This document shows positions 54,119-64,000 of a stretch of DNA of 64,000 nucleotides, one piece after another. This stretch comes from Sepiola atlantica (lineage: Eukaryota > Mollusca > Cephalopoda > Sepiida > Sepiolidae). The stretch is taken from contig CAUVYP010000587.1 in assembly GCA_963556195.1 (NCBI GenBank), positions 1,116,001-1,180,000 on the forward strand, given 5' to 3'. The notes beneath the pieces were generated by a model, which did not search any database, was not told where the DNA came from, and saw nothing but the letters and a program-made list of their open reading frames with translations. The first letter of the stretch is position 1; every line of letters starts with the position of its first letter. The position numbers and the translations under genes were made by a program.

Positions 54119-54679
54119 CTAGCGGGACCCGTGTAAATTACACGAAATAATGTTTTCAATACTAATTATCTTGTGCCTAACTTTTAAAAGTTCCAGATGA
54201 TGTCTAATCAATAAAATCGGTTTCGTGTCCGTCCGTCCGTCCGTCAGACTTTTTTCTCGATTTGATCGATCGACTAATTCCGATTTCGACGACTAAACCT
54301 TACTTTGTAAATGCTTAAGATTAAATTTTGCTCCAATTCATGAGTAGCGTACGGAAGGTCGTTGCTTTTGATGTAAGCGTGACACACACTATCGTATTAA
54401 TATTCTCTTCCCGGTCGTCCCCTCCCTACCTCTCTCCCCCTTCCCCTCGAAATGTAGAAAAAAAACTCTTAGAGGTTGGTTGGGATCGAACTATAAACCA
54501 GTCGGGTCGAAGTAAAAAATACTACGTCGCTAACCGTTGCGCCAAAGGGAAATACTTGAAAAAGTTTCGAAAATTAGGCGAGTTGAATGTTTTTCCAAAT
54601 CTAGGTGCGGTACGCATGCGCAGAGCCTTTTCCGGAAGCGTAACACACGAACACACACGCTATCGTATTAATATATAGA
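54119..54679 (-). mobile_element. Small non-autonomous Helitron
   Basis: Minus strand: 5' end TCTATATATTAATACGATAG next to host A (plus T at 54,680); 3' end has the hairpin CGTGTAA-TTTACACG (within 54,132-54,148), then GGGTCCCG and CTAG followed by host T (plus A at 54,118). These are the Helitron rules (5' TC, 3' hairpin then CTRR, AT target). Length 561 bp, no ORF with a known domain. Interior: (CCGT)n at 54,228-54,245, a tRNA-like stretch, and a second copy of the CACACACTATCGTATTAATA phrase at 54,381. Confidence 0.78.
54467..54556 (-). other. tRNA-like sequence inside Helitron
   Basis: On the minus strand, TTTGGCGCAACGGTTAGCGA is a close A-box match (TGGCNNAACGGTTAGCG) and TATAGTTCGATCCCAACC a B-box match (GTTCGATCC), ~45 nt apart as in tRNAs. 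Stem pairing is poor, so this is a tRNA pseudogene or tRNA-derived SINE head carried by the Helitron, not a functional tRNA. Confidence 0.6.
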
Positions 54680-54854
54680 TGAGAGGACGAAAGATTGTCG
54701 TCGCATTACAACCTAGTGTTTAAAAAAATCAAACCCATTTAAACCAATATAAATTGTTTGGCAGTTCAGTTGTTACATGTTCCTTTCAGTTATGAAAAAC
54801 AAGTAAACTCCTTTCAGACTACGTGAAAGACAATGAAAATTTCCGTACAGTAAA

Positions 54855-54856
<2 letters not shown>

Positions 54857-54925
<69 letters not shown>
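54857..54925. repeat. (CT)n-(TA)n compound microsatellite
   Basis: CT run (~54,857-54,888) directly joined to a TA run (~54,889-54,924). Confidence 0.95.
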
Positions 54926-54928
<3 letters not shown>

Positions 54929-55050
54929 GTTTATCAATTGAATACGTACATAAAGGTAATACATGGACACGTGTTTCTGGCGCACAACCGTCATCAGCAT
55001 GCCTAACTTTGACAAGGATCGAACCTGCGATATTGATTGACATGATTTAG
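54926..55050 (-). other. Possible tRNA-derived SINE fragment
   Basis: On the minus strand GCAGGTTCGATCCTTG (~55,010-55,027) resembles a B box, but no A box was found at the right distance. It is followed by CACGTGTCCATGTATTACC. Weak. Confidence 0.3.
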
Positions 55051-55780
55051 TTGAGCGTGTTATTAATTTTAATATCAGCTTTCCAAAAGGAGGCACTCTG
55101 AATAAGGGAAAAAATAAAATATTCTATTATGTAAACAAATTGTTAGTTGATTTTTTAACATAGTTTTGTTATATTTTGATTTTAATCTCAGGAATCAACG
55201 TTGTTCTTTTTAGGAAAAAGTTAGCGATAAGAAAAGTCGCAAATAGCGGAGAATTTCTATATAAACGACCATAAATCAATGCCATTTAATTAAGTCTTTC
55301 GATCGGCTTTCGATCTATAGTTGCGCAGATGATTACTTTTAGGCTGTTGCTGTGTTCTTTCGGGCGCTTTCATTATTGGAAGCTGCAATCGGCAATTGTA
55401 TCGGAATCGGGAATTTAGAAAAGAATCGGTAATTGTATCGAAATCGAAAAAATGATTAAATCGTCCTATCACTAATGTATAGATATAAACAAATTTGTGT
55501 AGGTGAAAAAGAAAAAAATATTTTAAATATTTATTTTCTTTGAAAGAAAAGGTGCGTGATTCAAAGTTGAAGCGTTACGGTCTGATGGTTAAAAGCAAAA
55601 ACACAGACACATTGTATCTAATATTTATGTGTGTCGTTCTGTCTCTCTCTCTATTTCTCCTTCTATTGGTCTCTCTGTCTATCTGTCTTTACCTATCTTG
55701 ATTTCTCTTAGTATGAATAAAATGACATGATTCATTCTACGTCGTCATACTCTGGTGAATCCGGGTTTTCCCAAGAGTAA
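55051..55780. other. Spacer, no gene
   Basis: AT-rich. A direct pair GAATCGG...AATTGTATCG occurs at about 55,400 and 55,425. Nothing else. Confidence 0.45.
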
Positions 55781-55791
55781 ATATATATATA

Positions 55792-55928
55792 CAGGGTGTC
55801 TCAAAAAATGTACTCACTCTTAGAATGGCAAAATGTGCAGAAGATGTCGAGTTTGCACACAAAATTGTGGAGCGATGAAGCAAAGTTTTCTCGTCATTCT
55901 ACGAGTGATTACATTTTTTTGAGACACC

Positions 55929-55931
<3 letters not shown>
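55792..55931. mobile_element. 140-bp mariner/Tc1-type MITE
   Basis: Ends CAGGGTGTCTCAAAAAAATG-type inverted repeats (left CAGGGTGTCTCAAAAAATGT, right complement CAGGGTGTCTCAAAAAAATG) with TA on both sides. The centre keeps TGGAGCGATGAAGCAAAG, readable as WSDEAKF, the motif around the second catalytic aspartate of Tc1/mariner-type transposases, so it is a deletion derivative of a full element. Confidence 0.88.

Positions 55932-55993
<62 letters not shown>
55932..55993. repeat. (TA)n between two mariner-type elements
   Basis: About 31 TA units. The MITE and the full mariner flank this single (TA)n run, which offers dense TA targets. Confidence 0.95.
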
Positions 55994-55995
<2 letters not shown>

Positions 55996-57301
55996 AAGCC
56001 TGTCTAAAAGGTATCTGAGCTTAGACCAGAAAAAATATTTCAAACACGTGACGAGGTTGGGGACCCTAATCCCTTTCAAAGTAGGCCCCTTGTTCTTGCA
56101 CACACTTAGCCCACCGAGTTATCCACTGCCGGAAACATCTCTGGAAGTCGTCTTTTGGAATGGTGTTCATCTCCACTGTGAGTTCCGCATTATCTCTTCT
56201 CTAGTCTCAAAACGGGGACATTTCAGTGGCGTCTTCTATTTTTAAAACAAGCAGAAGTCGCAAACAGCCATGGCTGGAGAGTAGAGAGGTTGGTAAACGA
56301 CTGGAATTACATATTTGACCAAGAAACGTTGCATCAATTAGGTTGACTGTGTGGGGGTGTGGTCGTGATTCAGTTGCTAGTTTTTCGCCTCCACATGTCG
56401 GTCTTTTGCGCCGAACTGTGTCACGGAAACACCGGAGAACATCTTGATAGTACTCCTTTGTCACTAGTGATCCTTCCGGTACGTATTTGTGATGCCCAAT
56501 TCCACAGATATCAAAGAAGACAGTCAGCATCACTTTGATTTTTCTTCGTACCTGTCGCGCTTTTTGTTGGCCTTGGAGACTCGGGATGCTTCCATTGCGA
56601 CAACTGTCTGTTTGTTTCTGGGCCGTACCCGTGCACCCATGACTCATCTCCAGTTATCACGGTATTCACAAACCCAGGTTCATTGTTAGCGGTTTGCAGA
56701 AGGTCCTGTACAACTTGAAAACGGTGGTCCTTTTGTTGATGCGACAACAACTTGGGCACAAATTTTGCAGCCATTCTGTGCATGTTCAAATCATCACGCA
56801 AAATTGCATGTGCGGAATCTTTACTCACTCCGACCTCTTCGGCGATCTCCCGCACATTTGAACGACGATCTTCCATCACCAAATTTCGCACCCTCTTAAC
56901 AACAGCTGCACTCCGAGCAGTTTGGGGACTGACAGAACGCTGCTCACTCTTCGGTTGAACCACTCTTTAATTTGTGTGACACCCATCGATTCTTCTCCAA
57001 ACACCTGATGAATCTTACGAATTGTTTTGCTCTGAGAATCACCAAGTTTTTGACAAAATTTGATGTCGTACATTTGCTAAACACGTTCAGTCATCTTGAG
57101 ATCTTCGGTAATTCGACGAACACGTTGTGTAGCACCTCACTCAGCGACCGACAGGCAGCGACTAATGCGCAGGAAGGCGGTGATAAAATTCACACATGTG
57201 CATGAAAGTGTCTTCCTTCACTGTTTAGAGTGGCGCCGCCCTATCCTCTCTATTTCGCACGGTAAAAATAAAGGTCGGATACTTTTTAGACAGACCCCGT
57301 G
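55994..57301 (-). mobile_element. mariner DNA transposon, 1308 bp, inactive
   Basis: Ends, left CAAAGCCTGTCTAAAAGGTA and right in complement CACGGGGTCTGTCTAAAAAG TA, are imperfect inverted repeats next to TA on both sides. The length equals a full mariner (~1.3 kb). The transposase runs leftward from 57,094 and is broken by a stop at codon 6 and by frameshifts. Confidence 0.93.
56060..57094 (-). pseudogene. mariner transposase, broken
   Basis: Visible pieces: MTERV, stop, then MYDIKFCQKLGDSQSKTIRK and GVTQIKEWFNR (N-terminal helix-turn-helix) at 56,950-57,094. Next, RSNVREIAEEVGVSKDSAHA ILRDDL (second HTH) and ITGDESWVHGYGPETNRQLS QW with the first catalytic D (GDESW) near 56,650. Then KVMLTVFFDICGIGHHKYVP with the second D (~56,510), in another frame. 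The third acidic region near 56,270 reads SPAMAVCDF where SPDLAPCDF is usual, so the third catalytic residue appears lost. Confidence 0.9.
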
Positions 57302-57333
<32 letters not shown>

Positions 57334-57347
57334 CATATATATATAAA

Positions 57348-57430
<83 letters not shown>
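57302..57430. repeat. (TA)n-(CT)n-(TA)n compound microsatellite
   Basis: TA, then CT (57,349-57,372), then TA (57,373-57,429). Adjacent to the mariner right end. Confidence 0.95.
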
Positions 57431-57432
<2 letters not shown>

Positions 57433-58100
57433 GAAGAATACCCGTCCCAAGTCGGGTAAAATTAATTCCCCGAACAGAAGTTCTCTTCACCACTTGCATA
57501 TCCGTTACGAATATTAAAATCAACATCTAATGTTGCTAAACTTTATGTCTAGAATGCTTATTACAATTTTGATCAAAATCCATTACATGATTCTGATTCT
57601 AGCAAAACATCATGTTTCTGGCATAGTACCAATAAAATGACATGATTGTTCTTATCCGGGTGCATTTTAAGATGATTTTACGTTTATTTTAATTTTCCTT
57701 TTTTGTAATTATTTCCCCTGATTTGAACCATCTTTTATCCAATATGGCGGTCATATGTGCTATTTGACCTTCGTTCTGAAGTTATTTTACATTTTGTATT
57801 AAGAATTGAGCTTCTACTTAATGGGAATTACTGAGTATTTTTTGTGACTTTGTTCTATTTTTGGTGGAATCTTAAACTTTTTATATATTTAATGTTTTTA
57901 TTTTGTGTTGCATTTACGATATTTCTGATTTGAAAATATTGTTTTGTCCTGAGGAGTATCAGCATTTATAATTTTATGGTGTATTGTATTAATTAAAATA
58001 AATGCTGGTTTGAAATAATTGTAAACAAGCATATTGGAGTGTGATTTTTATTTGGAACTTGCTTTGGAAAATGTTTTGAATCGCCGAAGGCTTACTCTCA
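57431..58100. other. Spacer, no gene
   Basis: AT-rich with no recognisable coding. The phrase AATACCCGTCCCAAGTCGGG (57,437-57,456) is GC-rich relative to its surroundings and contains a short CCCG/CGGG hairpin; it could be a transposon end but I could not find a partner. Confidence 0.45.

Positions 58101-58103
<3 letters not shown>

Positions 58104-58198
<95 letters not shown>
58104..58198. repeat. (CT)n-(TA)n compound microsatellite
   Basis: CT (58,104-58,132) joined to TA (58,133-58,197). Confidence 0.95.
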
Positions 58199-58199
<1 letters not shown>

Positions 58200-58214
58200 C
58201 TCTAAGTTCATACA

Positions 58215-58960
58215 AAAGTTTATATAGTAGCTCAATAGTGTACAATACGACTAGAGCTCATACTATAATAATAACACTTCAGAAAATATTCAAGATTTCA
58301 TCCCAAAACACTTTATCATCAGACAATTGTTTCTACTCATTCCGAAAAAATATATTTTCATGATATGCAAAATATCATAAACAGTTACGAAAAGACTTCA
58401 TCAATGTATATTCGCCACACTCAAACCGACGAAGAATTCATTTAATTTCTATACCGCTGTTTACACTGAGAACATTCTTACTTTAATCCTATTTATTCGT
58501 AGTTAAATGTTCAAAATATACCATGACAATCTAATCTTTTTCACTTTTTTCTTTCAAAAAGTTCACACTCGATCAATAAAAACAACACATTAAAATGCAC
58601 ATATAAATGGATCACCCTTTTCTTCTTTTTCTTCATTATCTCTCCCTTTTTCTTATCGGCTACACCTAGCCATATCGTGGTCCATTAATCTCGTATATCC
58701 CTTTTGGTTCGAGTGAAAAAAGAACAGAATTTATTAAATAAATACGGTCGCATTTTCATTTTTCTTCGGCCTGAGTGTGGCGAATGTACAGTAATGAAGC
58801 ATTTTTGTAAGTGTTTATGATATTTTGTGTATCATGAAACTAAATATTTTTGGAATAGGCGGAAACAATTGTCTGATAATAAAGTGTTTTCGATTAAATC
58901 TGGAATATGTTCTAAATAATAATTATAATCGTACACATTGAGCTTTATTCTATTAAATAT
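58215..58960. repeat. Old inverted repeat, ~220-bp arms, ~300-bp spacer
   Basis: 58,225-58,440 pairs in reverse with about 58,740-58,955: CAGACAATTGTTTCTAC/ GGAAACAATTGTCTGATAAT, ATATTCGCCACACTCAAACC / GGCCTGAGTGTGGCGAATGT, AAAATATCATAAACAGTTAC / GTGTTTATGATATTTTGTGT. Identity looks like ~75-80%. No gene. Possible remnant of a foldback transposon or a hairpin precursor. Confidence 0.82.
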
Positions 58961-59056
58961 TTCGCTACTGATATTCGCCAGTTGTTGACTGGTCTTTATA
59001 GTTACATCATTGATGATTTTCTATATAATCTAAATTGAGGGTTTATATGTGTTATA

Positions 59057-59057
59057 T

Positions 59058-59105
<48 letters not shown>

Positions 59106-59190
59106 GTATATATATGTATATCTATGTGTATATGTATGTGTATATTATGTGTATATGTATGTGTGCATTGTAGGTATATATATATATATT
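59057..59190. repeat. (TA)n/(TATG)n microsatellite
   Basis: TA run then GTATATGTATGTGTATAT-type repeats. Confidence 0.95.
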
Positions 59191-59214
59191 GCACCTTCTC
59201 TGAAAAAATAATTA

Positions 59215-59760
59215 TGTATATGTGTCTAGCCACACTTAAGAACTGTGATACAGCATGTGGACCAAATCGCATCCCTGCTATAGTAAACAAATATTCTGCT
59301 AAACTGGCTCTTACCCTCTTCAAACTGGAAAATGTCCTTTGTGATAGCAGTTGTCAATAATTCTCGTGAAAAATGACCCGCCCACTTATCGATCCATCAG
59401 TATCCTCCAGATGTTCACTAAAATCTTTGAATCATTAATAAATCTAGCAATAGTTTACCACCTCGTAAATTCTAATCTTCTTTCTTACCAACAGTATGGA
59501 TTTAGGCAATACAATTCTACTGCGGATATCCTAACGGCCATAAGTTTGGTGAAGCTATGAGAGTAATGCTTGATATATCCAAAAACTTTGACCAGGTGTG
59601 GCATGAAGGTCTTTTCAAAAAAATAATTTGTACCATATTACTGGACGAATATTTAGTATAATCATATCTTTCTTAAAAAATTAAGATTCAGATTAGGCTT
59701 AGGGTTAGGGTAAAGATTCAGGTCGTCCTTGATGATCGTACATCCATACAAAAATAACAA
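59215..59760 (+). mobile_element. CR1/Jockey-like LINE RT fragment with telomere-like insertion
   Basis: Frames read ACGPNRIPAIVNKYSAKLAL, NDPPTYRSISILQMFTKIFE SL, QQYGFRQYNSTADILTAISL and MLDISKNFDQVWHEGLFKK, the start of RT as in the 6.5 kb element. Frames change at least twice. At 59,692-59,712 the expected SFL-K-KIQVVLD codons are split by ATTAGGCTTAGGGTTAGGGT A, flanked by AAGATTCAG on both sides. Confidence 0.85.
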
Positions 59761-59969
59761 TATGTTTTGTTTGAGGTGAATAAAAGTTTTCAAAACTTAA
59801 GTTCATCCAAGTCATAAAGTTTAAAACAATTTCAAGAAAGATGTCAAAGAAGTCAATTAAAAAAAACAATCCAAGTAGTGAATGATATTCCAAAAACAAA
59901 TAAAGTTATCCAGTCGGGAAATTTGCTTGCTAAAAATCTGAGTAAATTCTAATTATATTATGTCATTCA

Positions 59970-59971
<2 letters not shown>

Positions 59972-60036
<65 letters not shown>
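59972..60036. repeat. (TA)n array
   Basis: About 32 TA units. Confidence 0.95.
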
Positions 60037-60037
<1 letters not shown>

Positions 60038-60147
60038 TAGAAAAATATTACTTGTTGGCTCACTAAGTTACCCCCAATTGTTTGAATCACGAAAATTTGA
60101 TTTTGCGAAGTCAGTTAAATTTACAAAAGAACAAAATCTTTTCTCCC

Positions 60148-60290
60148 AATCTCTCTCTCTCTCTTTCTTCTACTTTCTCTTTCTCTTTCTTTCTTTTTTT
60201 CTTCTCTATTTCTTTCTTCTTTCTCTTTCTCTTTCCTTCTTTCTTTTTCTTTCTCTTTGTTCTTCTCTATTTCTCTTTCTTCTTACCTCT
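60148..60290. repeat. CT/CTTT low-complexity tract
   Basis: Pyrimidine-only on the plus strand apart from a few bases. Ser/Phe/Leu-rich frames are artefacts. Confidence 0.92.
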
Positions 60291-60299
60291 CGCTGCCGG

Positions 60300-60915
60300 T
60301 TAAATAGTAGTATTACTCAGTGATATTTACTTTGTGTTATGATGGACTATTCCAATCTTATGTTTTATCATTAGTTTTATTACATGTGAATATTTTAGCA
60401 TATATTTATTCTGATTATAATCTTGGAATTTGAGGACTAAACGACGTAGTAAGGGAAGCGAGAGTTTTTCGGTGCTTCCAAAAATGCATCCACGTACTCT
60501 TCCTACTCTCTATGAAATAATAAAAAGGTTTCATTCAAAGAAAGTTTCATTTTATTTGAAAATTGAAAGCAAAAACTGATGTAGAAACAAAATCAAAATA
60601 ATTTGATTTATAAAAGAAAAATATGTTTACAAAACTAACTTTTTTCTTTTTATTAAAAATCATCCAATCAAAACGAATGTTATCGCTGGTTTACTTCCTG
60701 TTAGGCGACCTGGCAGTTAAAGTTAGGTTATGAGGAAAGTAAACAAGAAACTATTTAATGTTTTCCTCGAAACGAGCTGGCGTGTCTATAAAACGTGTTT
60801 TAGTTAATAACAAATATATAACAAAAAGCATCAAGTTTCAATTTTGACTTCCATCTTTCTGTTTAACACTGATGCCGAAAAGGTATTAATACTAAAATCA
60901 AAGACACAAACACAC
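60300..60915. other. Spacer, no gene
   Basis: AT-rich; nothing recognised. Confidence 0.5.
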
Positions 60916-60919
60916 GCAT

Positions 60920-61290
60920 TGTATCCTTATTTCTCTCGCTGCCTCTCTATTTTACTCTCTAACCGGACACAAACACTAATATATGTATAAGTGTGTGGAT
61001 GAATACATATATGAATATACTGGAACAAATAAGTCAGGTTGGGTCACCGATGGAGCTCGAAGTTAGTTACCAAAGCCAATTTAATAGAAAAAATAAATAT
61101 CCTTATTTCTCCCTCTCTCTTTAACCGCCTTTCTCGCTCTCTAACCAGAGACCCCAACTAATATATGTGTAAGTGTGTTGATGAATAAATATATACATAT
61201 ACTGGAACAGATGAGAACGGTTGGGTCACCGATTGAGCTCGATGTAAGTTTGCAAAACCAGTTACATAAAGAAAATAAAAAGCTAAAATT
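60920..61290. repeat. ~180-bp tandem duplication
   Basis: ACTAATATATGTATAAGTGT GTGGATGAATA, ATATACTGGAACAAATAAG, GGTTGGGTCACCGATGGAGC TCGA occur at ~60,975-61,060 and ~61,153-61,240. Both copies start with CTCTCTAACC. Non-coding by appearance. Confidence 0.85.
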
Positions 61291-61399
61291 CCAAATTAGT
61301 CTAGTGTTGCTTGCTATATCTCCATTTCTATCTCTTTCTTTCTCTACTGCTTCTCATATGTCTCAGTTATTTGGTTACCTGTGACAGTCAATAAATCGA

Positions 61400-62635
61400 G
61401 GGAAAGAGAGAGAGAGTCGTGGGTGGAAGCGAAAGTTATACACACCGTATAAAATAAGAGCTGGGTTCATACAACATACAGTGATCAGAAGTTAGGGGTA
61501 TAGCCTTATATTTACAAAGGGAAGAATTGCTTGGGGATTTAATTACTAATTACGACTAATTAGAACAATTCAAATGGATTTATGTAATCATAATCCTATT
61601 CCTAATATAAAGAATATTTTAACATGTAATCTGTGTGATTAAAATATATGCGAAAACATTTTAAGGAAAACCATTTACAAGACGTACCCATGACTCGTTA
61701 GTTCACAACCATAACCGACATTTGTTCCACCCTCATTCCATTCGAACATTTATAAACTGTGATATATCTATTAAGAAATTATTTTTGCATAACAAAAACT
61801 GATAAGTCTATTGTTTCTATATTATCTTTATCAATAATATATAAGTAAAGTAAAATTGTCTATCTAATTTACATACTTGCTTATGGCATATAGCAACACT
61901 GAAGACAGAGTCACTCTTTCTCTAAATGCTCATAGGGGCATTAAAACTATTAGCGAATGCGTAAATCAATATTTGATAAGAGAGGGTGAGAGTGATAGAC
62001 AGTCACTGAGTAAGAGATGAATCTATTGGTGAGTCCATTTCCTTGGCCTTCCTGTGTCAACTCACTCTGCTATTTATACTATTCTACATTGACTGACGGA
62101 AGAACTCTCATCCATCATTTCAATGTAACCAAAACCAACCAAGTTTCGTGTTGTACACAAATCCCCATATACTGTACGGATTTAATCTTCCTTTGAAGTT
62201 ATCAGATCTAAGCTGGCTTTGAAGGCTCATATTACAGATCAATTGTGTAATTTAAATATAATTTCTATCCATGCAACCCCCACTGGCCAGATTTCATTTA
62301 CATACATCATCACACTGTGTAAACATTCCTGATACAATCTTCCTTTGGTTGACTGGGATAACGCTATGCTGGTTAGTAATGACAGACGTTCTCTGAATGT
62401 ACTCAATTTACTCATAAATCGAGAAAATATACTAGTACCAACTTCTCTTCTGTTCCAATGGAATCACTAAGATAACATTTCTAAATAACCCTAATAGCCT
62501 CGCTATCCAAATATACTTCCTTCATATGTGCGATTTCATCCGTCTCCAATGTCAGCTACAGTTGTAGAGTATGCCGTCTGCACCTTTACACAGAGGTAAG
62601 ACCCCCCCCCAAAAAAAAAATATATATATCGAGAT
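61400..62635. other. Spacer, no gene
   Basis: About 1.2 kb of unremarkable DNA; no repeat pair or long open frame found by eye. Confidence 0.45.
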
Positions 62636-62815
62636 CATATGTTGACCGACGGTGGAGACCCGTGATGAGATCATGGTATCTGAGAAGTCTGTGTCCTGGT
62701 TGCCTAAATGATCAGATAATTTTCAACACTTCACTGTAGACTTATTTTGGATAGACGGTACGTCGATGAGGCCCGCCCCGACAAAAGTGGCTAGTCCCGA
62801 CATGCCCTAGCAAGA
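62636..62815. repeat. Dispersed repeat, unoccupied relative of the hAT target
   Basis: GGAGACCCGTGATGAGATCA, TGAGAAGTCTGTGTCCTGGT TGCCTAAATGATC and TTTTCAACACTTCACTG match the sequence on the two sides of the hAT element (21,730-21,815 and 23,912-23,935). Here TTTTCAAC occurs once where TTTGCAAC is duplicated there. Confidence 0.8.
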
Positions 62816-63250
62816 AGAGTGAATCCCGATTGTACTATTAAACCTTTTCTTCAATCATATACAATCTATACACTCTTGAAGTTTTAAACGCTTGAAGGTG
62901 GATGATGAAGGTCAAATTAACAGCAACTCAAAACTGTAATTGATGCGTGTATAATGCTTGTGTAATTCCGTTTTGACCAAGGCATTTCGAATATCGCCTA
63001 GATATATTCACAATAGAAATGAGGACCGCGATAGATGGCCAAACACAGAACCAGTGAAAAACGCAGGCATAGAAACGTTCGTATCCACGCAGAAATTCCA
63101 TAGCAAGCTGCATATCCCCAATCTGACCTGTGCAATTGCTATTGTGCCTAGGCACAGAGCATTTCGCCGTTTCAACTGCCATTAATCAGCTTAAAATAGG
63201 CAATTTTTTTAGCATTAAATAACAAGATAAGAGTGTAATAGCCACAGCTG
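62816..63250. other. Spacer with unrecognised open frames
   Basis: Overlapping frames on both strands at 62,928-63,185 (84 and 75 residues). Neither contains a domain I recognise; the sequence is less AT-rich than its neighbours. Confidence 0.35.
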
Positions 63251-63254
63251 GAAA

Positions 63255-63470
63255 GATTTTTACCCCCCCCCCCAATTTGTTTTTACCCTCCCCCATACAT
63301 AGTAGTATTTTCAGTTAAAATCAGAAATAAAAAATTACCCCCACCCCCCCCCCCCAATTTTTTTTTACTCTCCCCCATACATAAGAATATTTTTAGTTAA
63401 AAAAAAAAATTTGACCCCCCCATCAAAAATTGTTTACCCTCCCCCATACATAGTTAAAAAAACGGAAAAA
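63255..63470. repeat. C-rich ~85-95-bp tandem repeat, three copies
   Basis: TTTTTACCCTCCCCCATACA TAGTAGTATTTT recurs as TTTTACTCTCCCCCATACAT AAGAATATTTT and TTTACCCTCCCCCATACATA; each is preceded by a poly-C run. Confidence 0.88.
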
Positions 63471-63477
63471 AAATTAG

Positions 63478-64000
63478 GAGGCGCCTCGGTCATATCAAAG
63501 ACTCATGTTTAAATATGCTATTGAAGGCGCCTACGTCATATCATAGAACCAGTTTTGCTATTCTTCCAAAATGGCTACCCATTTAGTAATGGCCGATATA
63601 TTTGTTGCTTAACTTCAATTTACAACAAAACACCTTGTCTTAACAACGTAATGAAAATAAAGTACGATAATGTGAAAAAATCCTCTCACAGTGAGTTCAC
63701 TTCCGGAAGGAGTAGTCAGCAATTAATTCTTCCAAAATGGTCACCCATTTACTAATGGCCGGGATATACCTTGCTTAACTTCAATTTACAACAAAACACC
63801 TCGTAATGAAAATACAGAATGATAATGTGAAAAAATTCTCTCACAATGACGTCGCTTCCGGAAGGACCGGAAGGATGAGTCAGCAATTTATTTTTCCAAA
63901 ATGGTCACCCATTTACTATAGCTGGGATATGCCTTGCTTAACTTTAATTTACAAAAAAACACCTTGTCTTAACAACGTAATGAAAATAAAGAATTATAAT
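63478..64000. repeat. ~165-bp satellite, runs off right edge
   Basis: CTTCCAAAATGGCTACCCAT TTAGTAATGGCCG...CTTAACTTCAATTTACAACA AAACACCTTGTC...TAATGAAAATAAAG...CTTCCGGAAGGA...CAGCAATTA repeats from ~63,564, ~63,731 and ~63,893. Just before it, AGGCGCCTCGGTCATATCAA and AGGCGCCTACGTCATATCAT repeat at ~50-bp spacing. The array continues beyond the window. Confidence 0.92.

Noticed and set aside
54467..54556. Functional tRNA gene
   Set aside because: A- and B-box motifs are present but acceptor and T-arm pairing is poor, and it lies within a Helitron.
62928..63185. Protein-coding gene in either strand frame
   Set aside because: Overlapping frames of similar length on both strands, no domain or splice context.

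Overview
This is a repeat-dominated stretch of animal nuclear DNA, AT-rich, with many dinucleotide arrays ((TA)n, (CA)n, (CT)n), TTAGGG-type telomere-like sequence, spliceosomal U2 snRNA-derived retroposons, Helitrons and several families of DNA transposon. The mix (P/THAP, Merlin, hAT, mariner, Helitron, CR1/Jockey-like and RTE-like LINEs, U2-headed SINEs) and one intronless TRIM-like gene suggest an invertebrate, plausibly a mollusc such as a cephalopod. That identification is inference; no species marker gene is present.

Layout. 1-2.99 kb: a broken LTR retrotransposon read on the minus strand (Gag zinc knuckles, protease, RT/RNase H, integrase), running off the left edge. 3.09-5.58 kb: a broken P-element-like THAP transposase, minus. 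5.58-6.48 kb: AT-rich DNA with a ~200 bp duplication. 6.48-9.13 kb: a lightly mutated CR1/Jockey-like LINE, minus, whose truncated 5' end abuts a ~4.46 kb array of a 38-bp satellite (9.13-13.59 kb). 14.2-17.0 kb: a palindromic repeat, then a non-autonomous Helitron carrying ~503-bp and ~30-bp tandem repeats. 17.8-20.05 kb: a Merlin-like element with ~71 bp inverted ends, an exact 8-bp target duplication and nested insertions. 21.8-23.9 kb: a hAT element with an exact 8-bp target duplication, inserted in a dispersed repeat that has an unoccupied relative at 62.6 kb. 24.0-28.2 kb: LINE fragments, one split by a U2-headed SINE. 28.3-33.55 kb: a MITE and CA-rich minisatellites, split by a deleted Merlin copy. 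33.63-35.58 kb: the only convincing intact protein gene, an intronless RING/B-box/coiled-coil/propeller TRIM-like protein, minus. 35.6-42 kb: a second U2-headed SINE type, a 454-bp palindromic transposon with an 8-bp target duplication, LINE debris, and a Merlin element with an ISXO2-like transposase. 42.2-48.4 kb: 43-bp minisatellite, a 230-bp interstitial telomere-like block, ~505-bp repeats split by a 1.17 kb element with ~150 bp inverted ends, and a two-stage 28/47-bp minisatellite. 48.7-51.1 kb: microsatellites including a perfect 192-bp palindrome, and a ~450-bp repeat. 52.2-60 kb: LINE fragments, a small Helitron with tRNA-like sequence, a mariner MITE beside a 1.3 kb mariner, an old ~220 bp inverted repeat, and a LINE with a telomere-like insertion. 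60-64 kb: tandem duplications and a satellite continuing off the right edge.

Apart from the TRIM-like gene, most coding potential belongs to decayed mobile elements. The main interest is the nesting: at least seven insertions have definable ends, most with target-site duplications readable by eye, so their order of insertion can be reconstructed.
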